A stretch of DNA of 64,000 nt from Sipunculus nudus (Eukaryota; Annelida; Sipuncula; Golfingiida; Sipunculidae): positions 15,578,241 through 15,642,240 of the forward strand of contig CM049318.1 of the NCBI GenBank assembly GCA_026874595.1, read 5' to 3'. The translations under genes were made by a program, and so were the position numbers. A model generated the notes under the pieces. That model did no database searches. It saw only the letters and a program-made list of their open reading frames with translations, and was not told the origin of the DNA. Positions 10,481 to 25,400 of this stretch are shown here, piece after piece. The stretch's first letter is position 1, and each line of letters opens with the position of its first letter.

Positions 10481-13400
10481 GTGAGTTGATTTCTACTTTT
10501 ATCTGGGTTTGCATATTATGTTGATTTACAAAGAACCAACAATTTGTGCTTGCTCAGCATCTCTTGATGATATTTGGGTTCCAGTCATTCTTTGGAAGAC
10601 CTGTGCATTCTCCTCTGTCACACACATGGACCTGGCAATCTTTTTAGGATGCCGCGCTATATCCATAATGTCCATAAATTTTTGGTTAATAAAGGGATTA
10701 TAAAATATTGAGTATTTAAACTAATGAGAGACATACTTTTGTCAGCGGCAATCTCCCGGAACAAACTGACCTCAGATTACATGCCAATTTGGTCACAGAT
10801 TTATTCTGTACCCCTATACTAATGAGTGATTTGTTCTGGCTGAGCCAAGGCTTTTGTTAAGACCTGTGATACAAGCAGCCCACTGGCAGGTGTGCGTTAA
10901 AAAACCCCCTGAATTATGTTTTTACAGAATCTTTCAAAAGTTATCAGAAAATGTGAAGGTGGTGTTGAAGACTTTTTATTAGTAATGGGAGATTTTAACA
11001 CAGTGTTAGACAACAAACTGGACATCATTTCAGGAAACCCACATAACAATAACGAAGTTCAGGCATTTAAATCTTTTATGAATACTGCAGGCCTTCATGA
11101 TCTCCCATCACAGTATCAAGGAATACACTTGGTCTAAATTGCAGCCTTTTATAGCTCGACGCCTGGATTATATACTCAGAAATGCTTTTGCAATAGAAAA
11201 TATGAAAGACATAAATATTCCCTTACGAAAATGGAAAGTACTCACATATATGTGCCTTATATGCCCCTTATAAGGGCCTTATATGTCCCTTATATTTCCC
11301 ATATAAGTGCTGTGTATGTGAGTTATATGTATATTGCAGCTATATGTTTAGTCAGGCATTGTTATATGTGAGTTATAAGGGAGTTGTATGTTTGTTATAT
11401 GTCAGTTATAAGGGAGTTGCACATGAGGCCAATCTGTACATTTCATTTATGTGTGACTTGTATGGGAGATATAAGGGAGGTGAACGTGAAGGGGTTCTGT
11501 ATATGTCAGTTATATGTCAGTTATAAGTTTATATACTGTGAGCTTACTGTTCTATAAGATAGGACTAAGACATTTTCCAAGGGAACACAAATGCTGCAGA
11601 AACTTCTAAGTCCCAGCTCCATTATGGTTTTAAGAAAATGAATTATAATTGAAAAATAAATACTGATGAAGTATGTTAAAATGGGTATCAAAATAACCAG
11701 CTTCCTCAGAACTTTATGTATATTAGAAAAATAATACTATAAATAATTTTTTTTTCATCTGACTTATTCATTAAGAAGTGTAAAATATAGTAATCATGCA
11801 TGCAGTAAAACATCATTTACACAAAACACAATACAAAAAAATAATTTGACTATATTTCACATTGGTTATAATCTGTGCCCTTGATAATTATAAGAAAAAA
11901 TAATTCTTTTGGAATGTAGTGTATATACAAGTACTTCAGCATCTAATTGCAATTGATAACTACTTCATAAATACAGAACAAAGGGTACTGATGTAGTGTG
12001 CCACTGACCAATTATGGGAATACATAGGCATTAACCTAATATCATATTGGTTTTAGAAACAGCTCAGCACCCACACATTTTAGCAGTAAAATATTGCCAC
12101 TGAAAATCAACAGCATTGATAAAAGCAGAGGTACTTAAAAAGAATAAGTATCTGCATTCTTATTGTGACAATAACCAGCATTCTAATCAGTAAATTTCAC
12201 TAGTATATGTAACTACCCCCCCCCCCCCACCAGCAGACAAGCTTGCTGTACAAGCACTCTCTGCAATGGGCCATTGACCTTACTGTACCCTGCCCTGGAA
12301 TAGTGGTGACGTCACATGAATACTGTACAGGCTGTGCACAACTAAGGCATGCAGAGTCAGTTTACATCTGTGTGATAACATCCGGTAACCGTTAAGGGAG
12401 TACACACTTTGAAGAGAAGTTCTTTGTCAAGCTGCTCATGCAGAAGGGGAATGTATAGCTGAAAAAATGTCTCATTGGTAAGTAATCTTGCATTATTTAA
12501 GTTATTTTTGCATAGTTAACCAGTGATTGCATAAAGATGACTTCACCTATCTTGGTTTGCCCTGCAAAAACAGAATTTGTGTGTTTCAAGATAACATTTC
12601 CTATTTGGTGGCCCATTTTTACAAAATACCACATTTTCTACAAAAAGCTGATGCTGTTGCCCCTATATAGTGACAATGTGCATGTTCTATGCACCAACAG
12701 GAAGCTAAGAACATATTCTTTTCAGTGGTGCTATTTGCAATAGGGTGTGGAAAAATCAAGAGTCAGCAGCAGGCCCTAAAGTTACATATTGATTTAATTT
12801 CTGAATGTCCCCTACCTGAGAAGGGTTGATCAGTTAACCTACATAAAGCTTAATCGGCACACAAATGCTATGAGTGCCACATACTACCATTTTATTTGTT
12901 GAACCTATACATGGCTATTGACCATGTTATTATTTAGCTGAACTCTGGGTCATGAAAAGAAAAGCTGCTACAAGGTAATTATGTTCCTTTCCATTTTCCA
13001 AATTGACTTGAATTTTTCTGTCTTGCTAGAGTGCCCAAAAGTTATAATATGATAAAAAATGTTTAATTATACAATATTTATAAGTTTTTTTCAGGCAAAG
13101 TAAACATTAACACTGTTGATCATTGCTGAATTTACAGCCACTGTCTCAATTTTGATGAATGCTTTTTTTATAAAATTGAAGAGAGGTTTGCTGTACTCAA
13201 CCAAAACATATCAACTAATCAAATATTTTTTTACTATTGGAGTCTATCACACAAAAGCTCCTAAATTAAGCTTTAATTTGGTAATATGCCTTTCTACATG
13301 TCATTTACATATACTGTAAACACCAATTAATTAACAATTTGACACATAACACACTATGTTTCATAACAACCCATAAACCATTCATAACCATATGTATGAA

Positions 13401-16400
13401 TTTAATCTGAATTTGACATCAGAAGATCAAGAACACTCTTTATAAAGGTCATGAGCACTTTAAAGGGCTTGGTCCTCTGACTTTTCTTTTCCTTTGAAGT
13501 TTTTCTGACATATTCACTTTCATCACAAAAGAAAAAGCATAATAAATTGGGAATTTGTTTCACTAAGGATCAGATGATTTCATTAGGTACTGTTTTGATT
13601 CCCAAAGAGAAATCAAATCCGGTTCAATTTACAGGTTAATCAAGAGTGGGTTTTTAGTCCACCTTGAATGATTTCTTTTTACATGTACATGTATTAGTGC
13701 CATTTCACCATAAAAGATCAAGACGTCATTTTGAACATTACTGACCACCAATATATCATTGATGTACTGTTTTAGAAATATTATTGATGTGAGGCCCTTT
13801 TTTAGTTAAATAATTTGTCTACGTAAATGTCAAAATATGCAAGACTCCATGTTCTTAATTATTTATTTCCAACAACCTTTGTTTCTATGATTTGTAATGA
13901 TTTCTTTACTTTTCTTAGAACCAGTATGAAGAAATGGTGCAGAAAGTATAAGGAGAGCCCAGATATCTCCAGCCCTTGCAAGAATTGTCTGGTAAGCATA
14001 TTCAGTTTATCATATAAAGGAACATTTAAATCTTTTAGCAAATGGGAAATGTTATGAATTGTAAGGTTTTTTTTATCAAATAGCTGGAACTTACCATATT
14101 TGAAGTGCAAATTTGGTGGTTAACATTTATTGTGCATATGGGATATTAATATAACTGCTTACATGTTAAAATTGTTTCAACTGAGTAACCTACTTTCTGA
14201 ACCTATGAGCATCTTTAGGCCACAGTGTCTGTCCCGTGACCAGTATATTTAATAATCTGTATGTTTGTATATACTCTGTATAACTGGAAAACTCTTCCTC
14301 TGTTAGTAATTGAGAAGTCCAACTGTATTAAATTAAAATCCTAAATGTTAAACAGGTATATTTTCAGAACATTTAAAACCCCTATATAGAGAGCAGATGA
14401 ACTTTCAGTGAAATAAACTCTTTTCATTTTTTGACTTGTGTGTTGCCTCCAGATAAGGTAAACTAATGTTAATGTTAAGAAAAGCAATACTTAGCATCAA
14501 TGTCAAAAGATTATCTTTAAACTTATGTAATAAAATAATTAATTTGAGCAATAATGACTATATGTGTATACTTAGACTGGTAACATTTGTTTTTGCAGGT
14601 CAAACAGGAGGGAACAGAAAAGGATTTAGAGTGTGGCAAGGCTGTATATTTCCTTCCAGCCTTCATTCCCTAAAATGACAACACTCTCAAACTGACTGAA
14701 CCAGGGAGTTTTAAAAATCTTATGAAAATATTATTTTCAGTTTAAAATGTGTAAATAAACATTAATTTTGGCTATTGTATTTTCTTACTTTTATGTTTCA
14801 TGTGTTTGCGTCCATGTGACTGTGTGAAGTTGATGACCCCCAGTGTGACTGCAGGCCAGCATTGATTTCAAGGAATTGCACAGTGCAGGAAGCTCACCAC
14901 ACACACACACAAAGCTTAATTTCTATCATCTTACGTAATTGCTTGTGGGATAAAGAAAAGAGTAAACACCTTTCAAAACAGAACATACAACAGATAGTAA
15001 CTGAGCTATTGACAAACAGCACAGAAGGTGCATACACTGGACTTGTATGTGAGTTATATGTCATTTATAAGGGACAAATATGGCACTTATAAGTCCCATA
15101 TATGTCACATATATGGGAGTGATAAGGCACATATATGGGAGTTATAAGGCACATATATGGGACATATATGGGAGTTATAAGGGACATATATGGGATATAT
15201 GGGAGTTATAGGGGACCTATATGTGGAAGCCTTATAAGTGACATATAAGGCCCATATATGTGACATATAAGGCTCCTCCCTAATTTGCATATAAAATCCA
15301 TATACCAGACATATATGTGACATATATGGGAGTTATAAGGTTGGATATAAGGGACATATATGGCACATATATGTGCCTTATATGTGCCATATAACTTTCA
15401 CATATATGGCACTTATAAAAATTTTCAGTAAGGGTTACGTCGTACCCGTGTACGGACCATAGAGCCGTAATCCTTGAAATAAATGCGATACAAATTGAAA
15501 GAGGACCATCATATTGGAAGTTTAATAACTCATTATTGGATGATAAAAAATTCTTAGATTTGATGAATGATAAGTTAGAATCCTTCATTTCCCATTACAA
15601 TACGGCTAATATAGATCCATTAAGAAAATGGGACTTGTGTAAGCTTGAGATAAAAACGGTTGCTTGGAACTACAACAAAGCCAAAGCAATTAAAAATAAA
15701 AATGAAATGAAACTTTTAAACTGTTCACTAGATGATCTGGAGCGTCAAGTAGCGACTACTCCTGATAATAAGGAAACTATTAAAAAATGATTAAGATAAA
15801 AAAATCGTTAGAAATAAAACATATCCAAGAAGCTCGAAGTGCTCAAATACGAGCGCGCGTTAAATGGATTGAAGAGGGTGAGAAGAATAATAAATATTTT
15901 TTATTGTTGGAAAAACAGAGGGCCGCCCAAAATTTTATACCATCGCTAAAAACACATAACAGCTCTGAAACCTTAAACCAAGATGAAATTAGGAATGAGC
16001 AATACTTTCTTTACGGGAACCAGTACAAAGACTAGCTTCAATAAAAAGGAATTTGATAGGTTTATTTCTGGCGTTAAAATACCGAAAATATCTGGGAGAA
16101 ATCGACAGAAATGTGAGGGGTTAATGTCACCAGAAGAAGTTGGTAATGCGTTAAAGCAAATGAAAAATGGATCCAGTCCAGGTTTAGATGGATTGACAAC
16201 AGAAGTTTATAAACTGTTTTGGGTAAAATTACGAATGTTAGTAACTGACGCTTTCAATGTATCTTTAGGCAGGGAAAGTTATCAATAATACAGGCCAGAG
16301 GAGTAATAAAATTAATACACAAAGGAAAGAACTTGCCAAAAAACGAGTTGCACAATTGGCGACCAATAACTTTAACTAATACAGATTATAAACTTTTAGC

Positions 16401-19400
16401 AAATTCTCGCTACGCATTTGCACAGAGTTATATTAGAAGCCATAAATACAGATCAAGCTGGATTTATTAAGGGACGGAATATTGCTACCACAATAAGACT
16501 AATAGATGACATTATTACTTATGCCCACAAAAATGATAAAAAAGGCGCAGTAGTCGCGCTAGATTTTAAAGCGGCTTTCGATACAATCTCAAAACAATTC
16601 ATTGGCGAAGCATTTAAAACCTTAGGGTTTGGATCAGAATATTTGCATTGGTTGAATGTTCTAAATAGTAACACCGAAAACTGCATATTATATAACAGTT
16701 GGCTATCCAGGTGGTTTCCGGTTGAAAGGGGTGTCAGGCAAGGCTGTCCGTTTTCTCCATTGGCATTTGTATTAGGGGTAGAAATTCTAGCATGTAAAAT
16801 AAGACAAAGTCAAAATTTTAAAGGATTTGAGCTGCCCATAAGTACTAATCCTCCAAGAACACTCAAGATAGCCCAATTTGCAGACGACACAACTTTGTTT
16901 GTGCATGATCAAAATGATATAAATGAAGCCTTACAACTAATCAAAGATTTTTCAAATATTTCAGGATTACAATTGAATGAACATAAGTCGGAAGCAATGT
17001 GTATAGGTGCATGTAGAGAAAATCAGACAAGGGTTGGAAATTTTAGGTGGAAACTATATCCTGATAACAAAATGAATATTTTGGGAATTCAATTCAGGAG
17101 TAATACTCCTGCGGCAAAAATAGATAATAACTAGGAAATCAGTATAAACAAGATGCTAAAAGAAATTAATAAATGGGAACGTAGAAGCCTCACCATCTTT
17201 GGCAAAATAATCATAACAAAAACCTATCTCTTATCGCAAATAATATACCCAGTGCAATCCTTGTTGATGCCAGATAAGTTTATAAAACAGATAAATGGAA
17301 TATTATATAATTTCATATGGAGAAGAGGAGGTAGTGGGAAAAGATCTTGTGAGAAAATAAGAAGAAAAATTTTGAAGTCTGATTATGATATGGGAGGATT
17401 AGAAATGATTGATGTACATGATATGCAAAAAGCTATCGCATTAAAATGGGTAAAAATTTTAGCAAGTGAGTCTGAGGATATTTGGAAAAATATAGCATAC
17501 TTTCATTATTCTAGGTTAGGAAACGGATTAAGTGTTTTTGAGAGTGATATACATCCTGATACCTTGAAAGGGGGTTCCCACATAACTTCAGATTTTTACA
17601 AATATATTTTAAACAACTTTCTAAATTTGAACAGTGAATTGAAGGCAGTCTCAGGATCAAGTATTTTATGGAATAATAAACTTGTTCTTTGTGCAGGCAA
17701 ACCAATCTACTTTGAAAACTGGATAGAAAAAGGTATAATATATGTAAACGACATGATAGTGAACAACAATGTGCGATCATATGAAAGTACAGTAGAAGTA
17801 TTAGGAAGCACCCCGGGTAGAATAATAGAGTATAATGTAGTGTATACAGCAGTAAAAAACTTTCTTGCAAAGGGGACTTTAGAAATTAGGGAACAGAAAA
17901 AATCCTTTTAAATAATGGTTATATAGAAAAATATGACACAAAGCAACTCCGTGGTATAGTTACTGAGAAGGTACACTTAGAACAAATATACCCTGCAGAA
18001 TTTTGGACGAGAAAATATCCTGCTTGTCAGTTCTCAACAGAACACTGAAAGATGATTTATAGCTGTACAAATGAAATAAGACTGAAAATGATTCAGTGGA
18101 AAATATTACATAATATTTGGCCTACTAGAATATTGTTACACAAAATGGGTAAATATGACACTAATAAGTGTCCTGTATGTGGAGAAACAGAATATGTAGA
18201 ACATTTTTTCTGGCAATGTAGAGAGCTAAGACAGTTCTGGAATAGAGTTGAAAACATTATTCAGAATAGAATAGGAGATAACATCAAATTGACTGAGGAA
18301 CAAGTGGTTCTAGGATATACGTCAGGATTTTCGAAACAAAAGCTGGCTCAGATAAATGAAATGATTCTTATTGCGAAGCTATGTATAAGCAAAACAAAAT
18401 ATGGAAAACAAAGTGTATTGTACAAATCTGAATGCATATTGCGTTGCATGTTGTGAAATTACCAGTATTTGATGACTTGTAAGTTGTATATGATAATAAA
18501 AAAAAAAAGAAGAAACACAACCAAAAAAAAAAAAAAAGAACTATCCGTTTTAAAGGTGTAAATTTACAGTATACTTACAGATCAGTATTTGACAAGACCA
18601 CTTCAATGTATACGTGTTTAAAAAAGGTTAAACAGTATTTAATATCTCATAATATGAATAATTAATTCAATATTACACATATAGCTTTCAACTATTCATG
18701 CTCACTTTCTGTTTACTGCACAATGTTTCCTATTTGCTCTGATTAATATATGTATTTTAATTAAAGAACGGGCATATACCTCTTTAAGGTCGAGCCCCCC
18801 TTGACATAAAATGTATATTTGTTGGAGATATATCAGAATGTTTATCAGCATGTTTCTACATGTATTATGCCTTGGTCAATAAAGTTCAAGTCCAAGCTTT
18901 TAAAAAAATAAAAAACCCTTGGACGGTCCACATTGACTAAGCTGGGCCTATACAGTTCAGTCACACACCAACAACACTCTTGTGCTGTTCCTCCAGGTCC
19001 TAAGCCAAATGGATTATGAAAGATTTCAGTGAATGAAGTCTTTGATAAAATTTTAAATACTTATACACAATGATTGATTTGGGGCAAAAAGAACCCTGTG
19101 AAACTCTTAAAATATAGAAAACTGCAAAAATACAGCCCCACTGATATAACAACAACCACAGTATACAGTTACTGAGTGGTGGAATCTTAGAGATATCAGG
19201 AGAGCTGGACTATGTATTGATGTTTATACTGCTCGAAGTGATATCTCATTATGGATCTTAAGTTTTAATAAAAAAATTAGGTATAATAATCACATGTTAA
19301 TTATTCAACTACTCCAAATATATTAACCATAAATGTCATTAGTCTATTATTGTGACAAAATTACTGTAAAATGAGAATATTTCTATGCAAGAGAAGCTTG

Positions 19401-22400
19401 TACCATGTAGATCGACACTGCACAATACAATATATAGTTGATTTATTATAAATAAGGGTAAGGTTAGCCCCAAATTTTTGTGGTAGCATGTTGAAGGTGT
19501 ATTTATAACTTTGGTTTTTATATTTTCAGATGCAGTGAACAACCATCAGATTACAACTCAAGAACTCGAGTACATAATGTGTAAGTTTTGTAATTTTGTT
19601 TAGAACACACATTTTTTTAATCTTTTAAAAATCAAGCAAAACAGTTTCCTACAAGGTTCTAAATATAGAAGACAAATGAGTGTGGAGCAAGAAAGATATT
19701 ATTGTTTTTTTAATGATCTTTCTTTGTCTGTCTGTTTGTCTGTCTGTGCATAAACCAGGCACAAATCTTAACTGCTGGACCTGGAATCTTCTTGACATCC
19801 CGGGAGGTCCTTGAAAAATCTCCTTGGAAACCTGGAAATAGATCTCTGTTTCCCATATTCTTGGAGCTATAAGTCTCACAAGTACACCCAGAATAGTAAA
19901 AGAATTGAGGAAATCTCCATTATTTGAACAACTAATGCATTGCTCACCATGATTCTTTGCAGGCATATTGGTCATGGAGTGTTTCATCAGTTCCTTCAGA
20001 CTGGTGGTGCCCCCTGTATTTTATTCCAATTTGTATGCATTTTGAGATCTTTGAAGAAGCAGTGGTCTGTTAACCAGGTGCATATTGTAACCACTTGACC
20101 TGGTTAAAAAATATCCTTGGAAAAGTCTGTTACCCATATCCTCAGAGCTATGGGGCTCCCAAGTACCCCCAGAATTTTGAAATAAATTTGATACAAAAGC
20201 TCCAGTATCTTAATAACTTATGCATGGATTGCCATGAATCTTGCCACAAATATTGACCATGACTCTCTTTGATTCATTGCATACATAATGAACATTGAGC
20301 ATTCCATCAGTTCCTGCAGACTGTTGGCGCCACCTGTAATTTTTTTCAATATACTTTCAAATATATCCTTTGTTTAAGTTTTAGGACCATCACCTGTTTC
20401 CCTTGTATTCAGCTGAGCATCATGGCCTATGGGCTGATTGTTAGAATTATTTATATCATTTACACAATTTTTATGATCTTTTTATTACTCTTAGGTCCAT
20501 AGCCTATTTTGCCCTTATTGCGTGATTAAATTGTTTTAGTCCACAATTTTTATATATTACAGAGTACAATATATACTTATTGTAGCCGCCAAATCAAAGA
20601 GTTGTGGATTCTTTTTTTTCTACATGGTTCAGCCAATGCCACTGTGTTAGTTTCCCGAGAATCCTCTGACACACTTGGACCAAAATTTCCAAAACCCGGC
20701 ATACGATAGTTTTTCACTCATGCACCTTTGTAGTTCTGCCTAACAAAGACTGGTGGTGCCACCTGCCGTCCTTATTGGGCAGTATGAATCTGGGTGTCTT
20801 TTAATTCTAACAGCCCATATCTCAGGAGTGGTTCAATGTTTTGAGCTGAAATTTTGCATGTTTAATCCATAGATCTTGGATATTTCCATTTTGTAGTCAT
20901 CTAGACTGGTGGTGTCCATCCATGTAATTGCGATCCATTTGTCTTAGTGATTGGTTCAACTTAATGGCCTGAAATTGTGCATGTCCATAGATCTTGCATG
21001 GATACCTCCATCTTACTGGTGGTACCATCCATGTGTTTGCTTTAGTTGAAAATTGCTCATATCTCAGGAGTTGGTTTAACGATTGGTCTGATATTTGGAA
21101 TGTACATTCAACCTGGAAAGTTCTCACACACTAGACAGATGGCCCAACCTACCTTACTGTTTTCAAAGTATAAATAAATTAATGCTCTTTTCTCAGGAGT
21201 AATTTGCCGTATTGGCCTGACATTGTGCATGTTGATAGACCTTGAATACCTCCAAGAATGGTGTTGCCATCTTTGATTGTTTTCATGCAGTGCCCATCCA
21301 TATGTTTGCTTTGGGAGAATATTGCTCATATCTCATGATTGGTTCAATGTTTTGGTCCGAAATGTGGCATGTACATCCAGTTTTGATTGTTATCTTGTAA
21401 ACTAGACAGGTGGCACCACCTACCTTACCATTTTCAAAGTCTAAATTAAAGCCCCTTTTTAAAGGGTGATTTGCTGTATTGGCCTGAAATTGAGCATGTC
21501 CATAGATCTTTGATACCTCCATCTTGTATTTGAGACTAATGGCGGAATCTGATCTGTTATTGAGTGGCATTCATCCAGTTTTGCTATGGGTAAATATCCC
21601 TCAAATCTGAGGAGTTGATTGATGCATTAGCCAGAAATTTTGGCATGTTTATCCGTCTTGATAGCCCTGTTGTAGACAAGAAGGGTGGTGCCACCTGCTG
21701 TTCTGTTTTAAAAGAAAACATTGATGCACTTTTACTCATGTGGTAAATTGCTATCTCAGCCTGAAACCTTGTAAGGTGTATCCATCTGTTAATATATTTT
21801 TGGAGGAAATTGCACATGAATGAGGAGTTTATTTGGCATCACTGGTGTCAAAAATTGGAGTAATGTCATGTCAGGAACATTTTATGCCTTAATCTATACC
21901 ATGCCTCTATCATATGGCTGATACACACAGTCACTTGTTGACTACCTGTTATCAAGTTATATTTAGTTTATGCTCATTTGTAAAATATACAATTTTAATT
22001 TTTTTGCTCCATTTATTTCGGTTAAGATATATAATGTGCATTATTATATGCAATTTATTCTATATTTTATAGGGTTTCCTATACTCCTAGTGTGTATATC
22101 AAATGCATATTACTTTCATATAGTTGAAATACTGATAATTTTATAAATATTTGATCATGAGAGGCTACTGCATCTTGCCTATAGTCCATGAGAGTGTACA
22201 TGCAGAATTTGTCTTAAATTTATACATTTAGTATTTGATTATCACCAAGTAGCAAGGCCATTTCCTCTTAGCTTTTCAAATTCTAATATATTAAAAAAAA
22301 AAGAAATAAGTACATATTGAATTTGCTTTCCTCATACAAGGTTCAGCTGAGCCCTGTGACCCATGGGTACCTTGTTGAAATTAAGATATTCAATATGATG

Positions 22401-25400
22401 AAATGCAAGGATTTTGTATAATTCGACAGACAAGAAATTATGTTACTTAAAGACACAATTAATGTTTTTCAATTAAAATGTTTGGGTTGTAGATCCTAAG
22501 CTCTATATATTGTAGATTTATAAATACCAATTAAATTTATAAGAGTTATACAAATGTGATAAAACAGTCTGATATAACACAAGTGCTCAGGTCACTTCTT
22601 AGCTCACAAAATGAGGAATATATAACCAATAGCTTGGGATCTCTGCAACAGAAGAGTAGAAAACCATTTGCATTTTCTTTATGAAATTAATAAGATATAA
22701 GTTAAATATATATTCGGAAATTATTTTGACTATATTGAAAGTTATTATTCAAACTGAAATATGGATACCTGATTGGATAAACCACCTGGCAAACTTACCA
22801 GTGAATGTACAGTGTCCTGCAGAGTGGAATTCTAGTAGATTCATTTTTATATGCCAGCCTTATGATGGAAGTATTATGGGATACCAATTGCAACCATCAA
22901 TCTATTAAATCTTAGTGTCCCAACAATAACTTAACGAGATTTCAATGGATTTTCATCAAAGTCACCATAACTACTTACCAACAGATTATCTCGCCCAAGT
23001 TCAATCGTGGGCAAATCCAAAACTTTAATAATAGGGTATAAGGGTCACTATGATTACCTAACAAGAATACAAACAATTTCAATAAATCTCATTAGAAATG
23101 TTAATCATTAAATATCTCATCTAAGTTTGATTTCCAGTGAAATCCATGCATCTTTAATGAGGTCACAGGTAACCTCACTTTGGAGGCACCTTGGTGATTC
23201 AAACAAAAATTCTGTGGATATTGATGAAACACATTATAAATATTTTTACCAATAGAGTTTCTTAACTCATTCAATTCTTAGCAGGTTTCAAGCATATTTA
23301 ATTAGGACATAGGTTACCAGGCTGTTTTGCACAGGCCACATTCTTTGTGGTGTTCCTGTGTTAAATTACAAAGAATATGAATGGTTTTGATAAACTTGTT
23401 AAAAAAGTTAATTATATTTATTGCCTAAGTTTGATTTCCAGCGAAATCCATACATAATGACTTCAGAGGTCACTGTACTTTTGAGGCACATTGGTGACTA
23501 AACAGATATTCTATGGATTTTCATGAAACTCATTATACACTGCATATTTTACCAACAGAGTTTCTCACCGGAATTATATCTCATCAAAATTCACACATTT
23601 TTAATGAGGTCAGAGCTCACTGCATTTTGGAGGCATCGTGGTGACTTAAAAAAATCCTGAGGATTTTCATGAAACTCGTACATATTAACCAATAGCCTTT
23701 CTCACCTTAATTACATTTTCATCAAAATATTCAATGAGGTCCGAGGTCAACAGATACAAGACAGACGTATTCATGTTTGCAGTAGTTGTACATTGACAGG
23801 AGGCACTAAAAGCAATTTTTCAAATATGTGGAATTAAATAACTCCTGAATTATCGGCTGGGGTGATTTTCTTAGTGAAAATAAAATTGCTTGAGTAAATT
23901 ATTCAGATACCAAAAATTTTCTTTGCCAAGGCATTACCCTTATTATGGGATATTCAGAAATGCAGCATTTTCCTTTTTATAAAATTCTCAAGATCCAGAT
24001 TTGCTATAGATCACTTTCACAATTTAATCAGTTGCTGCTGGTATCATTGCTGAGATATCCTGAAAATTTCATCAAAATCTGTTCATGACATTTTGAATAA
24101 TTTTGCTAACAGACAATCCAGTGTCTGCAAAAGCATAACCCCCCCCCCCCCCCCTTGGAGGTAAATATAAATACCAGCCAGATTTCAGATACCAAACAGA
24201 TGAGTATATTTTTAGCTCAGCTGACTAAAAGTCATCTGAGCTATAGCGATCATTCTTTGTCTCTCGTCCGTCCAGCCCTCCAGTCGTCCGGCTGTCCTTT
24301 AACAGGGCACAAATCCTAACCGCTGGACCAGGAGTCTTCTAACCTGGCATCCTTGGGAAACCTGATATTAGGTCTCTTACCCATATTCTTTGAATTATGG
24401 GGCTCCAAAGTACCCCCCAGAATAATGGAAAATTTGATACAAAAGCTCAAGTATCTGAACAACTAATGCATTGATCACCTTGATTTTTGCATGGATATTT
24501 ATCATGGAGTGTATCATCAGTTTCTGCAGACTGGTGGCGCGACCTGTATTTTTCAATTTTTACAATTTTTTTTCTCTATTTATGAGACCCCTTAAGATGC
24601 GGTCATCTGTTAACAGGGCACAAATCGTAACAATTGGACCTAGAATCTTTTCTCTTGTCATGCAGAGAGGCATATGAAAAGTCTCCTTGGACACCTGAAA
24701 TTAGGTCACTGTTACCAATAACCATCGAGCTATTGGGCGCTGAAGTACCCCCCAGAATAATATGAAAATTTGATACAAAAGCTGAAGTAACTGAACAGCT
24801 ATTGCATTGATCACCATGATCTTTTGCATGGATATTGATGATGGAATGTTTTATCAGTTTTATGCAGTCTGGTGGCGCCACCTGTTCTTTTTTTCAATTT
24901 TTACAAATTTTTTTCTCTATTTTTGAGACCTCTTAAGATGCGGTCATCTGTTAACAGGGCACAAATCGTAAGACTGGACCTAGAATCTTCTCTCTTGACA
25001 TGCAGGGAGGCCCATAAAAGTCTCTTTGGAAACCTGAAATTAGGTCTTTGTTACCCATTACCTCTGAGCTATGGGGCTTTGAAGTACCCCCCAGAATAAT
25101 TTGAAAATTTGATACAAAAGCTGAAGTAACTGAACAACTATTGTATTGATCACCACAATTTTTTGCATGGATATTGATCATGGAATGTTTCATTAGTTAC
25201 TGCAAGTCTGGTGGCGCCACCTTTATTTTTTTTATTTTACGAATTTTTTTCTTTATTTTTGAGACTTCTTAATATGTGGTCATCTGTTAACAGGGCACAA
25301 ATCGTAACGACTGGACCTAGAATCTTCTCTCTTGATATGCAGGGAGCCCCATAAAAGTCTCTTTGAAACCTGAAATTAGATATCTTACCCATAACCTTTA

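Larger units (their letters stand above)
11220..15434 (+). mobile_element. 4.2-kb foldback-like insertion carrying a small spliced gene
   Basis: The left end CCCTTAC-GAAAAT and the right end, reverse-complemented, CCCTTACTGAAAAT, are short inverted termini. Just inside both ends lie arrays of TATAAGG / CATATATG motifs. Removing the segment and one copy of the flanking TT restores the LINE frame exactly: ...MKDINI + TSYPCTDHRAV, where DHRAV is the conserved end of the endonuclease. That fixes the borders to within two or three bases and shows the insertion is younger than the LINE. The flanking duplication is only TT, so the superfamily is unclear: foldback-like by structure, while a Helentron-type insertion at TT cannot be excluded. 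No transposase was found. Confidence 0.75.
10915..18540 (+). mobile_element. 5'-truncated L1/Tx1-like LINE, split by an insertion
   Basis: Begins inside the endonuclease domain near 10,915 and ends at an A-rich tail (about 18,497-18,540). Removing the 4.2 kb insertion at 11,220-15,434 leaves about 3.4 kb of ORF2: endonuclease end, linker, reverse transcriptase and C-terminal Cys/His motif, all on the plus strand and so in the sense of the host gene. Several stops and frameshifts make it dead, but the protein is well preserved, so it is fairly young. L1/Tx1 affiliation is inferred from the motifs GDFN, FADDT and CPVCG...EHFFWQC. Confidence 0.85.

Noticed and set aside
10439-14673. Splicing of exon 10,439-10,480 into 12,938 as an alternative short isoform of the coiled-coil gene
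   Set aside because: The phases do match (giving T-E-L-W-V before the Met), but 12,938 lies in a later insertion within a LINE, so this is probably coincidence. Kept only as a test for RNA data.
15105-15588. Minus-strand 'SHICPIYVPY' frames
   Set aside because: Translations of the CATATATG/TATAAGG array at the end of the insertion.
17511-17870. 119-residue minus-strand frame
   Set aside because: Antisense to the well-supported LINE ORF2 C-terminal region.
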